From: an uncultured Acetatifactor sp.
GTDB taxonomy: Bacteria; Bacillota; Clostridia; Lachnospirales; Lachnospiraceae
Length of the DNA stretch: 24,627 nucleotides
Reading direction: 5' to 3'
Assembly (NCBI GenBank): GCA_910587755.1
Contig: CAJUNZ010000033.1
Span: forward strand, 2,097 to 26,723
In this document: positions 14,224-22,794 of the stretch, piece by piece
How positions within the stretch are numbered: the first letter of the stretch is position 1
How the letters are laid out: each line of letters opens with the position of its first letter
Position numbers and translations under genes: made by a program
Notes under the pieces: generated by a model
Database searches by the model: none
What the model was told of the DNA's origin: nothing
The model's input: the letters and a program-made list of their open reading frames with translations, nothing else

Positions 14224-15306
14224 ATGAAAGTTATTGACATGCACTGCGATACCATTTCTTCCCTGCTTGAGCTGCAGGAGGCGGGAAGGCCGGAGGGACT
14301 GAGAAGCAACAGCCGGCAGGTGGATTTGCTGCGGATGAAGGAGAGCCATTATTTTGTACAGAATTTCGCGCTCTTTGTGGTTCTGGCTGGCAGGGGAGAC
14401 CCCTGGGAGCGGGTGTGCGGTCTGCACAGGCTTTACCAGGAGGAGCTGGAGAAGAACAAAGACATTCTGGCCCCGGTTCTGGTCTTTGGAGATATTGAGG
14501 AAAATGAGAGGGCAGGAAAGCTGTCATCCCTGTTGACGGTGGAGGAGGGCGGTGTGTGCGGAGGGAAGCTGGACAGGCTTCGCCAGCTCTATCAGATGGG
14601 AGTGCGCATGCTGACCCTGACCTGGAATTTTGACAACGAGATCGGGGCGCCCAACCGGGTTCTGGAGCTGACGGAACGGATGAACGGGGCCTTGGAGAAA
14701 TGGAAGGCCGCTCCTTCCGGCACGCCCCAGGGGGAGAAGCTGCGCCTGGAGGCCCAGGAGGCGCGGGATGCCTGTTTCCACACACCTAACCTTTCCGGAG
14801 GCCTTACGGAACGGGGCAGGGAGTTTGTGGCGGAGATGGAAAACCTGGGTATGATCCCGGATGTTTCCCACCTGTCCGACAGAGGATTTTATGATGTGCT
14901 GGAGACGGCCACAAAGCCCTTTGTGGCAAGTCATTCCAATGCCAGGGCGGTTTGTCCCCATGTGAGGAATATGACCGACGACATGATACGCAGGCTTGCC
15001 CGGAAAGGCGGTGTCATGGGGCTGAACTTCTGCGCGGATTTTCTGGAGGAGGCGCCTCTTGGGAGAAAGAATTCTGTCACGTTGGAGGCGGTGGTGCGCC
15101 ATGCACGGCATATTGTCTCCGTGGGAGGGATGGAAGTTCTGGGGCTTGGCAGTGATTTTGACGGCATTGAGCCCTATGAAGCGCTGCCTGGGGTTCAGGG
15201 CATGGAGGCTCTCTGGGAGGCTTTTCACAGGGCAGGTTTCACGGAGGGACAGCTGGACCGGATTTTTTATGGAAATGTGCTGCGGCTGTACCGGGATACA
15301 CTGTGA
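14224..15306 (+). CDS. Membrane dipeptidase family (M19) cytoplasmic dipeptidase
   Basis: A 360-residue zinc dipeptidase of the renal dipeptidase family, which cleaves dipeptides, often with D-amino acids at the C-terminal position. Metal ligands are visible: His7 and Asp9 in DMHCD, the bridging Glu near 107-108 in TVEEGG, His216 in DVSHLS and His237 in SHSNAR. Asp311 in GSDFDG completes the site. No signal peptide is present, so it works in the cytoplasm. ATG 14224 is chosen because TGGAGGGG precedes it and the protein then starts directly at the first metal motif. An upstream in-frame ATG at 14146 would add 26 unconserved-looking residues. A clear terminator follows. Confidence 0.93.
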   Translation: MKVIDMHCDTISSLLELQEAGRPEGLRSNSRQVDLLRMKESHYFVQNFALFVVLAGRGDPWERVCGLHRLYQEELEKNKDILAPVLVFGDIEENERAGKLSSLLTVEEGGVCGGKLDRLRQLYQMGVRMLTLTWNFDNEIGAPNRVLELTERMNGALEKWKAAPSGTPQGEKLRLEAQEARDACFHTPNLSGGLTERGREFVAEMENLGMIPDVSHLSDRGFYDVLETATKPFVASHSNARAVCPHVRNMTDDMIRRLARKGGVMGLNFCADFLEEAPLGRKNSVTLEAVVRHARHIVSVGGMEVLGLGSDFDGIEPYEALPGVQGMEALWEAFHRAGFTEGQLDRIFYGNVLRLYRDTL

Positions 15307-15340
15307 GATGCCTTGAACGGAATACTGTTTTACTTCTATT

Positions 15341-15379
15341 GTCCGTATGTGCCGGTTTGGCATATGCGGACGTTTTTTT
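15341..15379 (+). terminator. Rho-independent terminator after the dipeptidase gene
   Basis: Bases 15341-15353 pair with 15359-15371 over 13 bp with two G-T wobbles and a five-base loop. Seven T residues follow at 15373-15379. Confidence 0.92.
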
Positions 15380-15623
15380 GTGGCTCTGCTCAATTTCAGG
15401 AATTCTTTTGTTTTATCTCACCGCGTTTATTATCCGCCCTTTGCTCTTTGGCAAAAAGGCAAAGCCCCGGAGGTGGGGATAAAAAGGTATTGGAACCTTA
15501 AGAAGGCGTCAATCAACTATTTTGTATCCGGTTTTTTCCAGTATCGCCAGTGCCTTTTGCGGTGAAGGGATGGGCCAGGCGGATGAGGAACTGAAAACGG
15601 AGCGGGCACGTCTCAAATACCCC
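15380..15623. other. Gene-poor stretch before the ankyrin operon
   Basis: No convincing gene is visible. On the minus strand, 15565 down to 15509 reads SPQKALAILEKTGYKIVD followed by a stop. It looks like the C-terminal end of an ACT-like domain, but reading further upstream in that frame gives low-complexity sequence. It may be a decayed gene end. A short stem (AAGGT/ACCTT) and T-run at 15500-15481 on the same strand could be its terminator. Both statements are weak inference. Confidence 0.3.
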
Positions 15624-15653
15624 TTGACTATCCCGCCCTGAAAAACATATAAT
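15624..15653 (+). promoter_or_regulatory. Strong promoter upstream of the ankyrin genes
   Basis: TTGACT at 15624-15629 and a perfect TATAAT at 15648-15653 are 18 bp apart. Transcription would start near 15660, immediately before the terminator at 15667-15698. Confidence 0.8.
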
Positions 15654-15666
15654 GAAACCAGCAAAG

Positions 15667-15698
15667 ACCCGGCAAGCCCTTTGTCGGGTTATTTTTTT
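15667..15698 (+). terminator. Leader terminator (attenuator or end of a tiny RNA)
   Basis: ACCCGGCAA at 15667-15675 pairs with TTGTCGGGT at 15681-15689 (nine pairs, one G-T wobble) around a five-base loop. A TTTTTTT run follows at 15692-15698. It lies only about ten bases into the predicted transcript, so most transcripts would be about 40 nt long unless terminated less efficiently. Confidence 0.75.
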
Positions 15699-15796
15699 AG
15701 GCGGGAAATCTGTCTGGCTGGAACCCAGGCAGAAATATGATGTAGGTAATGGAAATTTTGTTCGCAGAAATAAAACTAGTCAGGAGGGATGTACAA

Positions 15797-16771
15797 ATGG
15801 AGAAGCTCTTATTAAAAGCCTGCCAGAATGGGCAAAAAGGGGTGGTGACTACTTTTCTGAAAAAGGATGGCATCAATGTAAATGCGGTGGACGAGCAGGG
15901 GATGGCGCCCATCCACTATGCCTGCAGCAAGGGGTACAGGGATATTGTCAAGCTGCTCCTTGAAAAAGAGGCGGATGTGAGCATGGTGTCCAACCGGAGC
16001 GTGACCCCGCTGCACATGGCGGTGTCCTCGGGGAACAAGGAGATCATCAAAATGCTGGTGGACGCCGGGGCGGACGTAAACGCCACGGACAAGGAAGGAA
16101 AGAGCGTGCTGATCTATGGGGTGGAGGCCCGGAAAGTGGAGGCGGTGAAGTGCCTGGTGTCCCTGGGAGCGGACACTACTCTCATGGACAATACAAACCG
16201 CACGGCACTTGACTACGCAAATGCTCTGGGGCTTACACAGCTTATTGAGGGGCTGTCCACAGGGGGAGGACAGAATACGGATTCTTTTGGAAATACCGCC
16301 CTGCACCAGTCCTGCAGCAATGGGCAGAGCGAGGCTGTGAAAGCCATGCTGGCGGGCAAGGATGTGGACATCAATGCCCTCAACGACCAGGGGAGGACGC
16401 CGGTCTTTTTTTCCGTCATGCAGGACAACCTTCTGATCACGGAGCTGCTGCTGGAGGCCGGGGCGGATGTGAACATCCGGGACCATCAGGGGAATGCTCC
16501 TCTGCATCTGGCTGCCGAGAATGAGAATGAGTATATCACCAGAAAGCTTCTGGAGCACGGGGCCCGGATCGACGAGCGCAACAAGGATGGGGAGACCGCC
16601 CTGATCATCGCCTCCAGAGTGGGGAATAACTACATTGTGGGAGTGCTGCTGGAGAACGGCGCTAATTTTACCTATGCGGATATGATGGAACACACGGCTC
16701 TCTACTATGCCGCAGAGAACGGCTACAATGACATTGCAGAGAAGCTGATTATGGCTGGAGCGGAGAGATGA
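15797..16771 (+). CDS. Ankyrin-repeat protein (first of a tandem pair)
   Basis: A 324-residue protein made almost wholly of about ten ankyrin repeats of 32-33 residues, for example residues 34-65 and 67-98, with typical TPLHMAVSSGN and GADVNA turns. Repeat five (around 133-163) is degenerate and may be a hinge between two blocks. There is no signal peptide, membrane segment or catalytic domain, so it should be a cytoplasmic protein-binding solenoid. ATG 15797 is fixed by a perfect AGGAGG at 15782-15787, nine bases upstream. Its stop codon lies in the first copy of a tandem repeat that fills the gap to the second ankyrin gene. The binding partner is unknown; the downstream ankyrin protein and AddA are the nearest candidates. 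Confidence 0.92.
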   Translation: MEKLLLKACQNGQKGVVTTFLKKDGINVNAVDEQGMAPIHYACSKGYRDIVKLLLEKEADVSMVSNRSVTPLHMAVSSGNKEIIKMLVDAGADVNATDKEGKSVLIYGVEARKVEAVKCLVSLGADTTLMDNTNRTALDYANALGLTQLIEGLSTGGGQNTDSFGNTALHQSCSNGQSEAVKAMLAGKDVDINALNDQGRTPVFFSVMQDNLLITELLLEAGADVNIRDHQGNAPLHLAAENENEYITRKLLEHGARIDERNKDGETALIIASRVGNNYIVGVLLENGANFTYADMMEHTALYYAAENGYNDIAEKLIMAGAER

Positions 16772-16884
16772 ATTGCCGGATATGCCCAGGAGAGAGATAA
16801 ATCGTTGGATATGTCCAGGATAGAGAGATAAATCGTTGGATATGCCCAGGACAGAGAGAGGAATTGCCGGATATGGTCCGGGCA
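16763..16884. repeat. Four tandem 29-31-bp repeats between the ankyrin genes
   Basis: Copies begin with GAGAGA at 16763, 16792, 16823 and 16854 and share a GGATATGYCC core. Copies two and three are almost identical; copies one and four share an AATTGCCGGATATG variant. The stop codon of the first ankyrin gene is inside copy one. No variable spacers occur, so this is not a CRISPR array. Confidence 0.85.
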
Positions 16885-16946
16885 GGGGAAGGCATGGTGA
16901 TAACCCTATGGGAACGGGAAGCCCGGGGAGTCAGGAGGTAGGGAAA

Positions 16947-19073
16947 ATGAACGTGCAGGAGATGGCGGAGCTGCTGCGGAGCGCCAATGTGGGCAGCAGG
17001 GAGAAGATCATTCCCTGGTGGGAAAAAGATGCGGACAATCCCATGTACAGATACAACAGGTTTAAGGAGGAGGAGAAGAAGGGGGTGGCAGAGTGCGTGG
17101 CCGCATGCCCTGTGGAAGCGCTGACGGAAAAAGTGGACGGAACCGGTGTGACCCTCTTCCACCTTTTGATGATGAGCGGTTTTTATCAGGAGGCGGTTGT
17201 GGCCCTGGACCGGGGGGTGGACGTGGACGTGCCAGGCACAGGCTGCTGCGGGGGTCTTACGCCGCTGATGGCCGTCTGCAGCAGGGGGAACGAGAAGATG
17301 GTCAGGCTCCTCCTGGACCGGGGAGCGGATTCCTCCAGGTGTGACGACGAGGGCAGAAATGCGTTCCATTACCTGGCCGGGGCGGGCATATACAATATAT
17401 CCTTTGTCATTGAAGGCCGCAGCAAAACCATGCCCCAGAGAGAAAATATTGCCAGGCTGCTCACAGGGGATATCAACGCCAGAGATGCCCAGGGCCGGAC
17501 TCCTCTGGAGATGATGCTTCAGAGCACAAATACCAGATTTTCCTGTGCCCTGGCGGAGGTGTACATAGAAAAAGGGGCGGATATTTTCTCTGTGGATGAG
17601 GAAGGGAATTCTCTGCTCATTACAGCTGTCAAAAATCGTCATCAGACCGCCGCACTGGCCCTGATGAAGGAGGACAGCTTGATAAACAAGCCCGGAAGTC
17701 AGGGGAAGACGCCCCTCCATGTGGCGGTGCAGACCTATGGCAGGGGGCTGTGTGTTGCCCTTCTGGACAGGCACGCGGACAGAAACATTCCGGATGCAGA
17801 GGGAAAAACCCCCGCTGATCTGGCCCGGGAGGAATACGATAAAGAAATAAAGCAGATTTTCTCCCCGGGAGGATTGAAGATTGACCACCTGGACAATCTG
17901 GCAACACATAGTTTTTTTGAGTGCACAGAGGAGGAGAAGGATGCCCTGTCCATGGGACTGTACCTGGCGGAGAAACTGATCCGGGAGGTGGACACGGATG
18001 ACGATGAGGAAATCAATGCCGTGCTGGGGATCCTGCAGAGCGCTCTGCGGGAGGATGAAAATTGCCGGGTCCTGGATATGGTGGCCAGGGCGGGCATTGA
18101 CATGACGGCCCCCCTATATGTGGGCAGCGGTGTGGAATGCATTCGGGACCATTGCCTGAGTGCGGGCTACGGGGTAAAGGTGATACGAAAATTCATGGAG
18201 CTTGGGGTGGATATGAACCAGGCGGTGCTGAAAGGAAGGACACCGGCCAATATTGTGGCCTCCCAGGAACCCAGAACATGCTTTTTCGGGGAGAAGGACA
18301 CGTATCAGGAGGAGGCGGCAAGGCTCTTTTCCAGGGAGTCCATGGAGCAGGTGGACGACCAGGGAACGGCGGCCATCCATCAGGCGGTCCGGCACAATTA
18401 TGCGGAGATGCTTCAGGTGATGATAGAAAAAGGGGTGGATGTAAATCTTGCCCAGGATGAACCTGCGGAGGCGGGAAATACACCTCTGCATGTGGCCGCC
18501 ACATGGGGCAGCGGAGAGTGCGTGAAGCTTTTGATGGCAGCGGGGGCAGATGACAGTCTGCAGAATGTGAAAGGGGAGACACCCGCCCATCTGGCGGTGA
18601 AGGAGAGAAGGTACGGGGGAGGCTTGAAGGTGGAGGAACGCCTGTCTGTGCTGGAGAATCTGAAACATGTGGATGTGGCGGCGGGCGACGGCAGTACTCC
18701 CCTGATTCTGCTGCAGCAGCTGGATTTCAGCACCAGGACGGAGCTGCTGCCGGTGCTGCTTGAGAAGGGGGCGGACGTGAATCACGCGGACAACCAGGGG
18801 AACACGGCGCTGCATATGGCCTGCGGGTACCAGTGCTACAAACAGATTGTGAAAGAGCTGATCCGGGCCGGGGCGGACGTGAACGCGGCAAACAGAAACG
18901 GGGATATTCCCCTGCACTATGTTCTCAGGTACGGCGGCCAGGACAGCGCTGTGTTTATGATCAAAAAAGGGGCGGATTATAACCGCGCCAACAATGCAGG
19001 TGTTACCCCTGCCCAGATTGCTGCGGAGAAGGGATATGACACGGTGCTTGGGCTGATGACGGATATCCGGTAA
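16947..19073 (+). CDS. Large ankyrin-repeat protein (second of a tandem pair)
   Basis: A 708-residue cytoplasmic protein. Residues 1-60 are a helical, non-ankyrin cap containing PWWEKDADNP. Ankyrin block A covers about 64-303. A helical, acidic spacer with a DTDDDEE stretch lies at about 304-394. Ankyrin block B covers about 395-705 and has the most regular repeats, with GNTPLHVAA and GADVNHADNQGNTALHMA. No enzymatic motif, signal peptide or membrane segment is visible. ATG 16947 is set by a perfect AGGAGG at 16933-16938; an in-frame ATG at 16836 would start inside the tandem repeat. The gene is co-directional with the first ankyrin gene and with addA, which begins 88 bp after its stop. Confidence 0.92.
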   Translation: MNVQEMAELLRSANVGSREKIIPWWEKDADNPMYRYNRFKEEEKKGVAECVAACPVEALTEKVDGTGVTLFHLLMMSGFYQEAVVALDRGVDVDVPGTGCCGGLTPLMAVCSRGNEKMVRLLLDRGADSSRCDDEGRNAFHYLAGAGIYNISFVIEGRSKTMPQRENIARLLTGDINARDAQGRTPLEMMLQSTNTRFSCALAEVYIEKGADIFSVDEEGNSLLITAVKNRHQTAALALMKEDSLINKPGSQGKTPLHVAVQTYGRGLCVALLDRHADRNIPDAEGKTPADLAREEYDKEIKQIFSPGGLKIDHLDNLATHSFFECTEEEKDALSMGLYLAEKLIREVDTDDDEEINAVLGILQSALREDENCRVLDMVARAGIDMTAPLYVGSGVECIRDHCLSAGYGVKVIRKFMELGVDMNQAVLKGRTPANIVASQEPRTCFFGEKDTYQEEAARLFSRESMEQVDDQGTAAIHQAVRHNYAEMLQVMIEKGVDVNLAQDEPAEAGNTPLHVAATWGSGECVKLLMAAGADDSLQNVKGETPAHLAVKERRYGGGLKVEERLSVLENLKHVDVAAGDGSTPLILLQQLDFSTRTELLPVLLEKGADVNHADNQGNTALHMACGYQCYKQIVKELIRAGADVNAANRNGDIPLHYVLRYGGQDSAVFMIKKGADYNRANNAGVTPAQIAAEKGYDTVLGLMTDIR

Positions 19074-19161
19074 GGAGCTCGCAGCTGCCTGGTTGGGAAA
19101 AAAGTAATGCGGTATGGAGGCCCGTTCCGGAGTTCAGGGAGGGGTTGGGAAAGGCGGGAGT

Positions 19162-22100
19162 ATGGCGGTAACATTTACACAGGAGCAGCAGGAGGCCATT
19201 GACCTGCGGGGCTGCAATATTCTGGTCTCCGCGGCGGCAGGCAGCGGGAAGACAGCAGTGCTCACGGAACGGATCGTGAAGATGGTGTGCGAAGGAGGCG
19301 TGGACATTGACCGCCTGCTGGTGGTGACTTTCACCAGTGCGGCGGCGGCGGAGATGCGGGAGAGAATTGCAGCAGGTATATCCAAGCGTCTGTCCGCTCA
19401 GCCGGAGTCCGAGCACATCCAGCGGCAGTCCACCCTTCTGCACAATGCCCAGATCACCACCATAGACAGTTTTTGCCTTTTTCTGCTCAGGAATCATTTC
19501 AACGAGATCGGCCTGGATCCAGCCTTTCGCATTGCGGACGAAGGGGAGATAAAACTCATGCAGCAGGAGGTGCTGAAGGAGCTGATGGAAGACTTCTATG
19601 CCTCCGGAAGCCAGGAGTTTCGCTACTGCGTGGAGTATTTCTGCCCCGGAGGCCGGGAGAGCGTGCTGGAGCAGCACATTTTGAACCTGTCCCGGTATGC
19701 GGCCAGTTTTCCCTGGCCTGCCAGGTGGCTGGAGGCGCGGAAAGAGGACTACAGCGGAGAAACCGTGGAGGAACTGTGCGACAGCCCTTGTGGGGTTTAC
19801 CTGACAGGGTATCTGCACCGGATCATTCAGGGCTGTGTGGATAAACTCTCCGCAGTCCGCTCCCTCTGTGAGAACCCCGACGGTCCTTATATGTATGGGG
19901 AGCTGGTGGAAGGGGAGACAGAGCAGCTGGAGGGACTTTTGGGATGCAGGAATCTCAGGGAGTATGAGGCCCGGCTGCCGGGGATTTCTTTTGGAAGACT
20001 TTCTTCAAAAAAGGACGAGACCGTGTCTCCTGCCAAGCGGGAGCTGGCCAAAGAAATGAGGGCTCAGGTAAAAGCCCAGATGGGGGAGCTTTCGGAGAAA
20101 ATATTTGCGACGCCCCTGGAACTTGCCGCCCGGCAGGAAGCTGCCTGCCGGGAATCGGTCCGCACCCTGGTGGACCTGGTTTTGGAATTCGACAGAAGGA
20201 TGCAGGAAAAAAAGCAGGACAAGAAGGTGGTGGACTTCTCCGACATGGAGCATTTTGCCCTGGATATTCTTCTGAAAGTGGACGGGGAGGAGGTGCGGCC
20301 CAGCAGCGTGGCCCTGGAGTACCAGGAGCATTTTGCAGAGATCCTGACCGATGAATACCAGGACAGCAATCTGGTGCAGGAATTTCTGCTGCAGGCCATC
20401 TCCAGGCAAGGAGCACCCACCGCCGGGAACGGCACTCATTTCAACCGCTTTATGGTGGGGGATGTGAAGCAGAGCATCTACAAGTTCCGCCTGGCCAGGC
20501 CGGAGCTTTTTCTGGAAAAGTATCACAGTTATCAGGAAGGCCGGGGGGAACTCCGCAGGATAGATCTGGCCCGGAATTTCCGCAGCCGCCGGGAAGTGGT
20601 GGACACCGTCAATGACCTGTTCGGGCGCATGATGGACAAGGATATGGGCGGGATTGTCTACGACGAAAGAGCCATGCTGTACCCGGGAGCGGAGTATCCG
20701 GAGAACGAAGGCTGCGGCAGCGAGCTGTACCTGGTGGAAAAACCGGACCGGGAGGAGGATATGGACGCCCGGCAGGCGGAAGCTCTGTGCGTGGCGCACA
20801 AAATCAAGGAACTGCGGGAGCATTTCCTGGTGACGGACAGGGCTGGGGGCGGGCTTGTGCCTGTGAAGTACAGCGATATAGTGATTCTTCTGAGGACTAC
20901 CAGCGGCTGGGATGAGGCTTTTAAGGAAGTGCTGGAGCAGGAAGGCATTCCGGTGCACATCACATCCAAGACAGGATATTTTGCCGCTCCGGAGGTGCAG
21001 GAGCTTCTGCAGCTTCTTCGGGTTCTGGACAATCCCTGCCAGGATATTCCTCTTTTTGGGGTGATGAAGGCCGTATTCGGTGGGTTTTCCGAGGAGGAGA
21101 TTGCAAAAATACGCAGTTATCACAAGGACTGCAGTCTTTATGAAGCTTTGAAGGAGTTTGCCGGGAGAGAGGAGAATTTTCCCCAGCTTCGGGAGCGCGT
21201 GGCAGAATTTTTGGACAAAATAGCCGGATACCGCAGCTGTACCGTATATCTTCCCATCCGGGAGCTGCTTGCGAAACTTGTGAACGATTTCGGCTATCTG
21301 GACTATGTGACAGCCCTTCCGGCCGGGAGCAAGAGACGGGCCAATGTGGAGATGCTTTTCACCAAGGCCTCGGATTTTGAGAAGACCAGTTATTTCGGAC
21401 TTTTCCACTTTATCCGCTATATGGAGCAGCTGGAAGAGTACAATGTGGATTACGGGGAGGCGGGGCTTCTGGACGAAAATGCCGATGTGGTGCGCATTAT
21501 GAGCATACACAAGAGCAAGGGCCTGGAGTATCCGGTGACATTTGTCTGCGGTCTGGGCAAGCGCTTTAACATGCAGGATGTGAACCAGTCCCTGCTTCTG
21601 GACATGGACATGGGGCTGGCGGTGGACTATGTGGATCCCGAAAGGCGTATCCGCAATAAGACCCTTCGCCGGAGGGCTCTGTCCCGAAAACTCAGGGAGG
21701 AGAGTCTGGCGGAGGAGCTGCGGGTGCTCTATGTGGCCCTGACCCGGGCCAGGGAGAAACTGATCCTCACAGGCAGTCTGGAAAAGGCGGCCGAGACCTG
21801 GGAGCGGACTCAGGAGATGGGGGGAGGAAAGCTCAGCGGCCTGGATTTCCTTACGGCGGGAAGCTTTCTTGATCTTCTTCTGCCTGTCCTGCCGGGCACC
21901 TGTGTCAGTGTGACCACTGTGGGACAGGCCCAGGCTGCAGCAGCGGAAACCGGGGAACAGCTGCAGCTGCACTACAGGCGGGAGCAGCTGGGGCAGGCCG
22001 GAAGACTGGGGGATGAGGCCGCAAGGCTCAGGCTTCTGGAACGGCTCAACGGGGTGTATCCCTACGCCAGCCTGGCTGGACTTTACACCAAAACCACCGT

Positions 22101-22794
22101 TTCCGAGCTGAAGATTGCCGCCATGGCGGACCGGGACGAGGCGGCTTTTCACACCTTTGAGACAAAGGAAGTGCAGCCCTGTATCCCTGCTTTCCGCAGA
22201 GAGGAAGAGAAGGTAAGCGGCGCAGTACGGGGAAATGCCTACCACAGAGTAATGGAACTTTTGGACTTTGACACTGTGGCGGGGACAGCCGCAGGGGAAG
22301 GCTTTCCTGAGTCTTTTCAGGCCTATGCTCAGGCTTTGGATTCCTCCAGGCTGGAGGAGGAGCTTCACCGGTTTCTGTGCAGGGAGGTGGAGGAGAAGCG
22401 GCTGCTCCCGGAGTATTTTCAGGCAGTGCAGGAGAAGAAAATTGTCAGATTTCTGGCATCCCCCCTGGCCTACCGCATGTGGAGGGCCGGCCGCGGGGGA
22501 ATGCTCTACCGGGAGCAGCCCTTTGTGCTGGGCATAGATGCCCGGAGATTAAAGAATGATTTTCCGGAGGAAGAAACCGTTCTTATCCAGGGAATCATAG
22601 ATGTATTTTTTGTGGAGGAGGACGGGATTGTGCTCCTGGACTACAAGACAGATACTGTGTCATCCCTGGCACAGCTCTGGAATCGGTATGAAACCCAGAT
22701 GGACTATTACCAGGAGGCCCTGGAACGCCTTATGGGGCTGCGGGTGAAGGAGAGGATTCTGTATTCCTTCCATCTTGAGGCCCCTCTTGGCTGA
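19162..22794 (+). CDS. addA: ATP-dependent helicase/nuclease subunit AddA
   Basis: A 1210-residue helicase-nuclease that, with AddB, processes double-strand DNA ends for RecA loading, like RecBCD. SF1 helicase motifs are intact: SAAAGSGKT with Lys30, DEYQD at 397-401, VGDVKQSIYKFR near 432-444 and LYVALTRAR at 856-864. The C-terminal RecB-type nuclease has LLDYKTD with Asp1160 and Lys1162, then QMDYY. Length is normal. ATG 19162 is chosen since the family begins just before TQEQQEAI; ATG 19114 adds 16 unusual residues. AddB, usually directly upstream, is not in this window; two ankyrin genes occupy that place. The last 65 bases overlap the convergent HD-domain gene. Confidence 0.95.
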   Translation: MAVTFTQEQQEAIDLRGCNILVSAAAGSGKTAVLTERIVKMVCEGGVDIDRLLVVTFTSAAAAEMRERIAAGISKRLSAQPESEHIQRQSTLLHNAQITTIDSFCLFLLRNHFNEIGLDPAFRIADEGEIKLMQQEVLKELMEDFYASGSQEFRYCVEYFCPGGRESVLEQHILNLSRYAASFPWPARWLEARKEDYSGETVEELCDSPCGVYLTGYLHRIIQGCVDKLSAVRSLCENPDGPYMYGELVEGETEQLEGLLGCRNLREYEARLPGISFGRLSSKKDETVSPAKRELAKEMRAQVKAQMGELSEKIFATPLELAARQEAACRESVRTLVDLVLEFDRRMQEKKQDKKVVDFSDMEHFALDILLKVDGEEVRPSSVALEYQEHFAEILTDEYQDSNLVQEFLLQAISRQGAPTAGNGTHFNRFMVGDVKQSIYKFRLARPELFLEKYHSYQEGRGELRRIDLARNFRSRREVVDTVNDLFGRMMDKDMGGIVYDERAMLYPGAEYPENEGCGSELYLVEKPDREEDMDARQAEALCVAHKIKELREHFLVTDRAGGGLVPVKYSDIVILLRTTSGWDEAFKEVLEQEGIPVHITSKTGYFAAPEVQELLQLLRVLDNPCQDIPLFGVMKAVFGGFSEEEIAKIRSYHKDCSLYEALKEFAGREENFPQLRERVAEFLDKIAGYRSCTVYLPIRELLAKLVNDFGYLDYVTALPAGSKRRANVEMLFTKASDFEKTSYFGLFHFIRYMEQLEEYNVDYGEAGLLDENADVVRIMSIHKSKGLEYPVTFVCGLGKRFNMQDVNQSLLLDMDMGLAVDYVDPERRIRNKTLRRRALSRKLREESLAEELRVLYVALTRAREKLILTGSLEKAAETWERTQEMGGGKLSGLDFLTAGSFLDLLLPVLPGTCVSVTTVGQAQAAAAETGEQLQLHYRREQLGQAGRLGDEAARLRLLERLNGVYPYASLAGLYTKTTVSELKIAAMADRDEAAFHTFETKEVQPCIPAFRREEEKVSGAVRGNAYHRVMELLDFDTVAGTAAGEGFPESFQAYAQALDSSRLEEELHRFLCREVEEKRLLPEYFQAVQEKKIVRFLASPLAYRMWRAGRGGMLYREQPFVLGIDARRLKNDFPEEETVLIQGIIDVFFVEEDGIVLLDYKTDTVSSLAQLWNRYETQMDYYQEALERLMGLRVKERILYSFHLEAPLG

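Noticed and set aside
16763..16884. CRISPR array
   Set aside because: Copies follow each other directly without variable spacers, and there are no cas genes.
20005..22368. Very long minus-strand open frame of 787 codons opposite addA
   Set aside because: It is rich in His, Pro, Leu and Gln with no domain, and lies opposite an intact helicase-nuclease gene; typical antisense shadow of GC-rich coding DNA.
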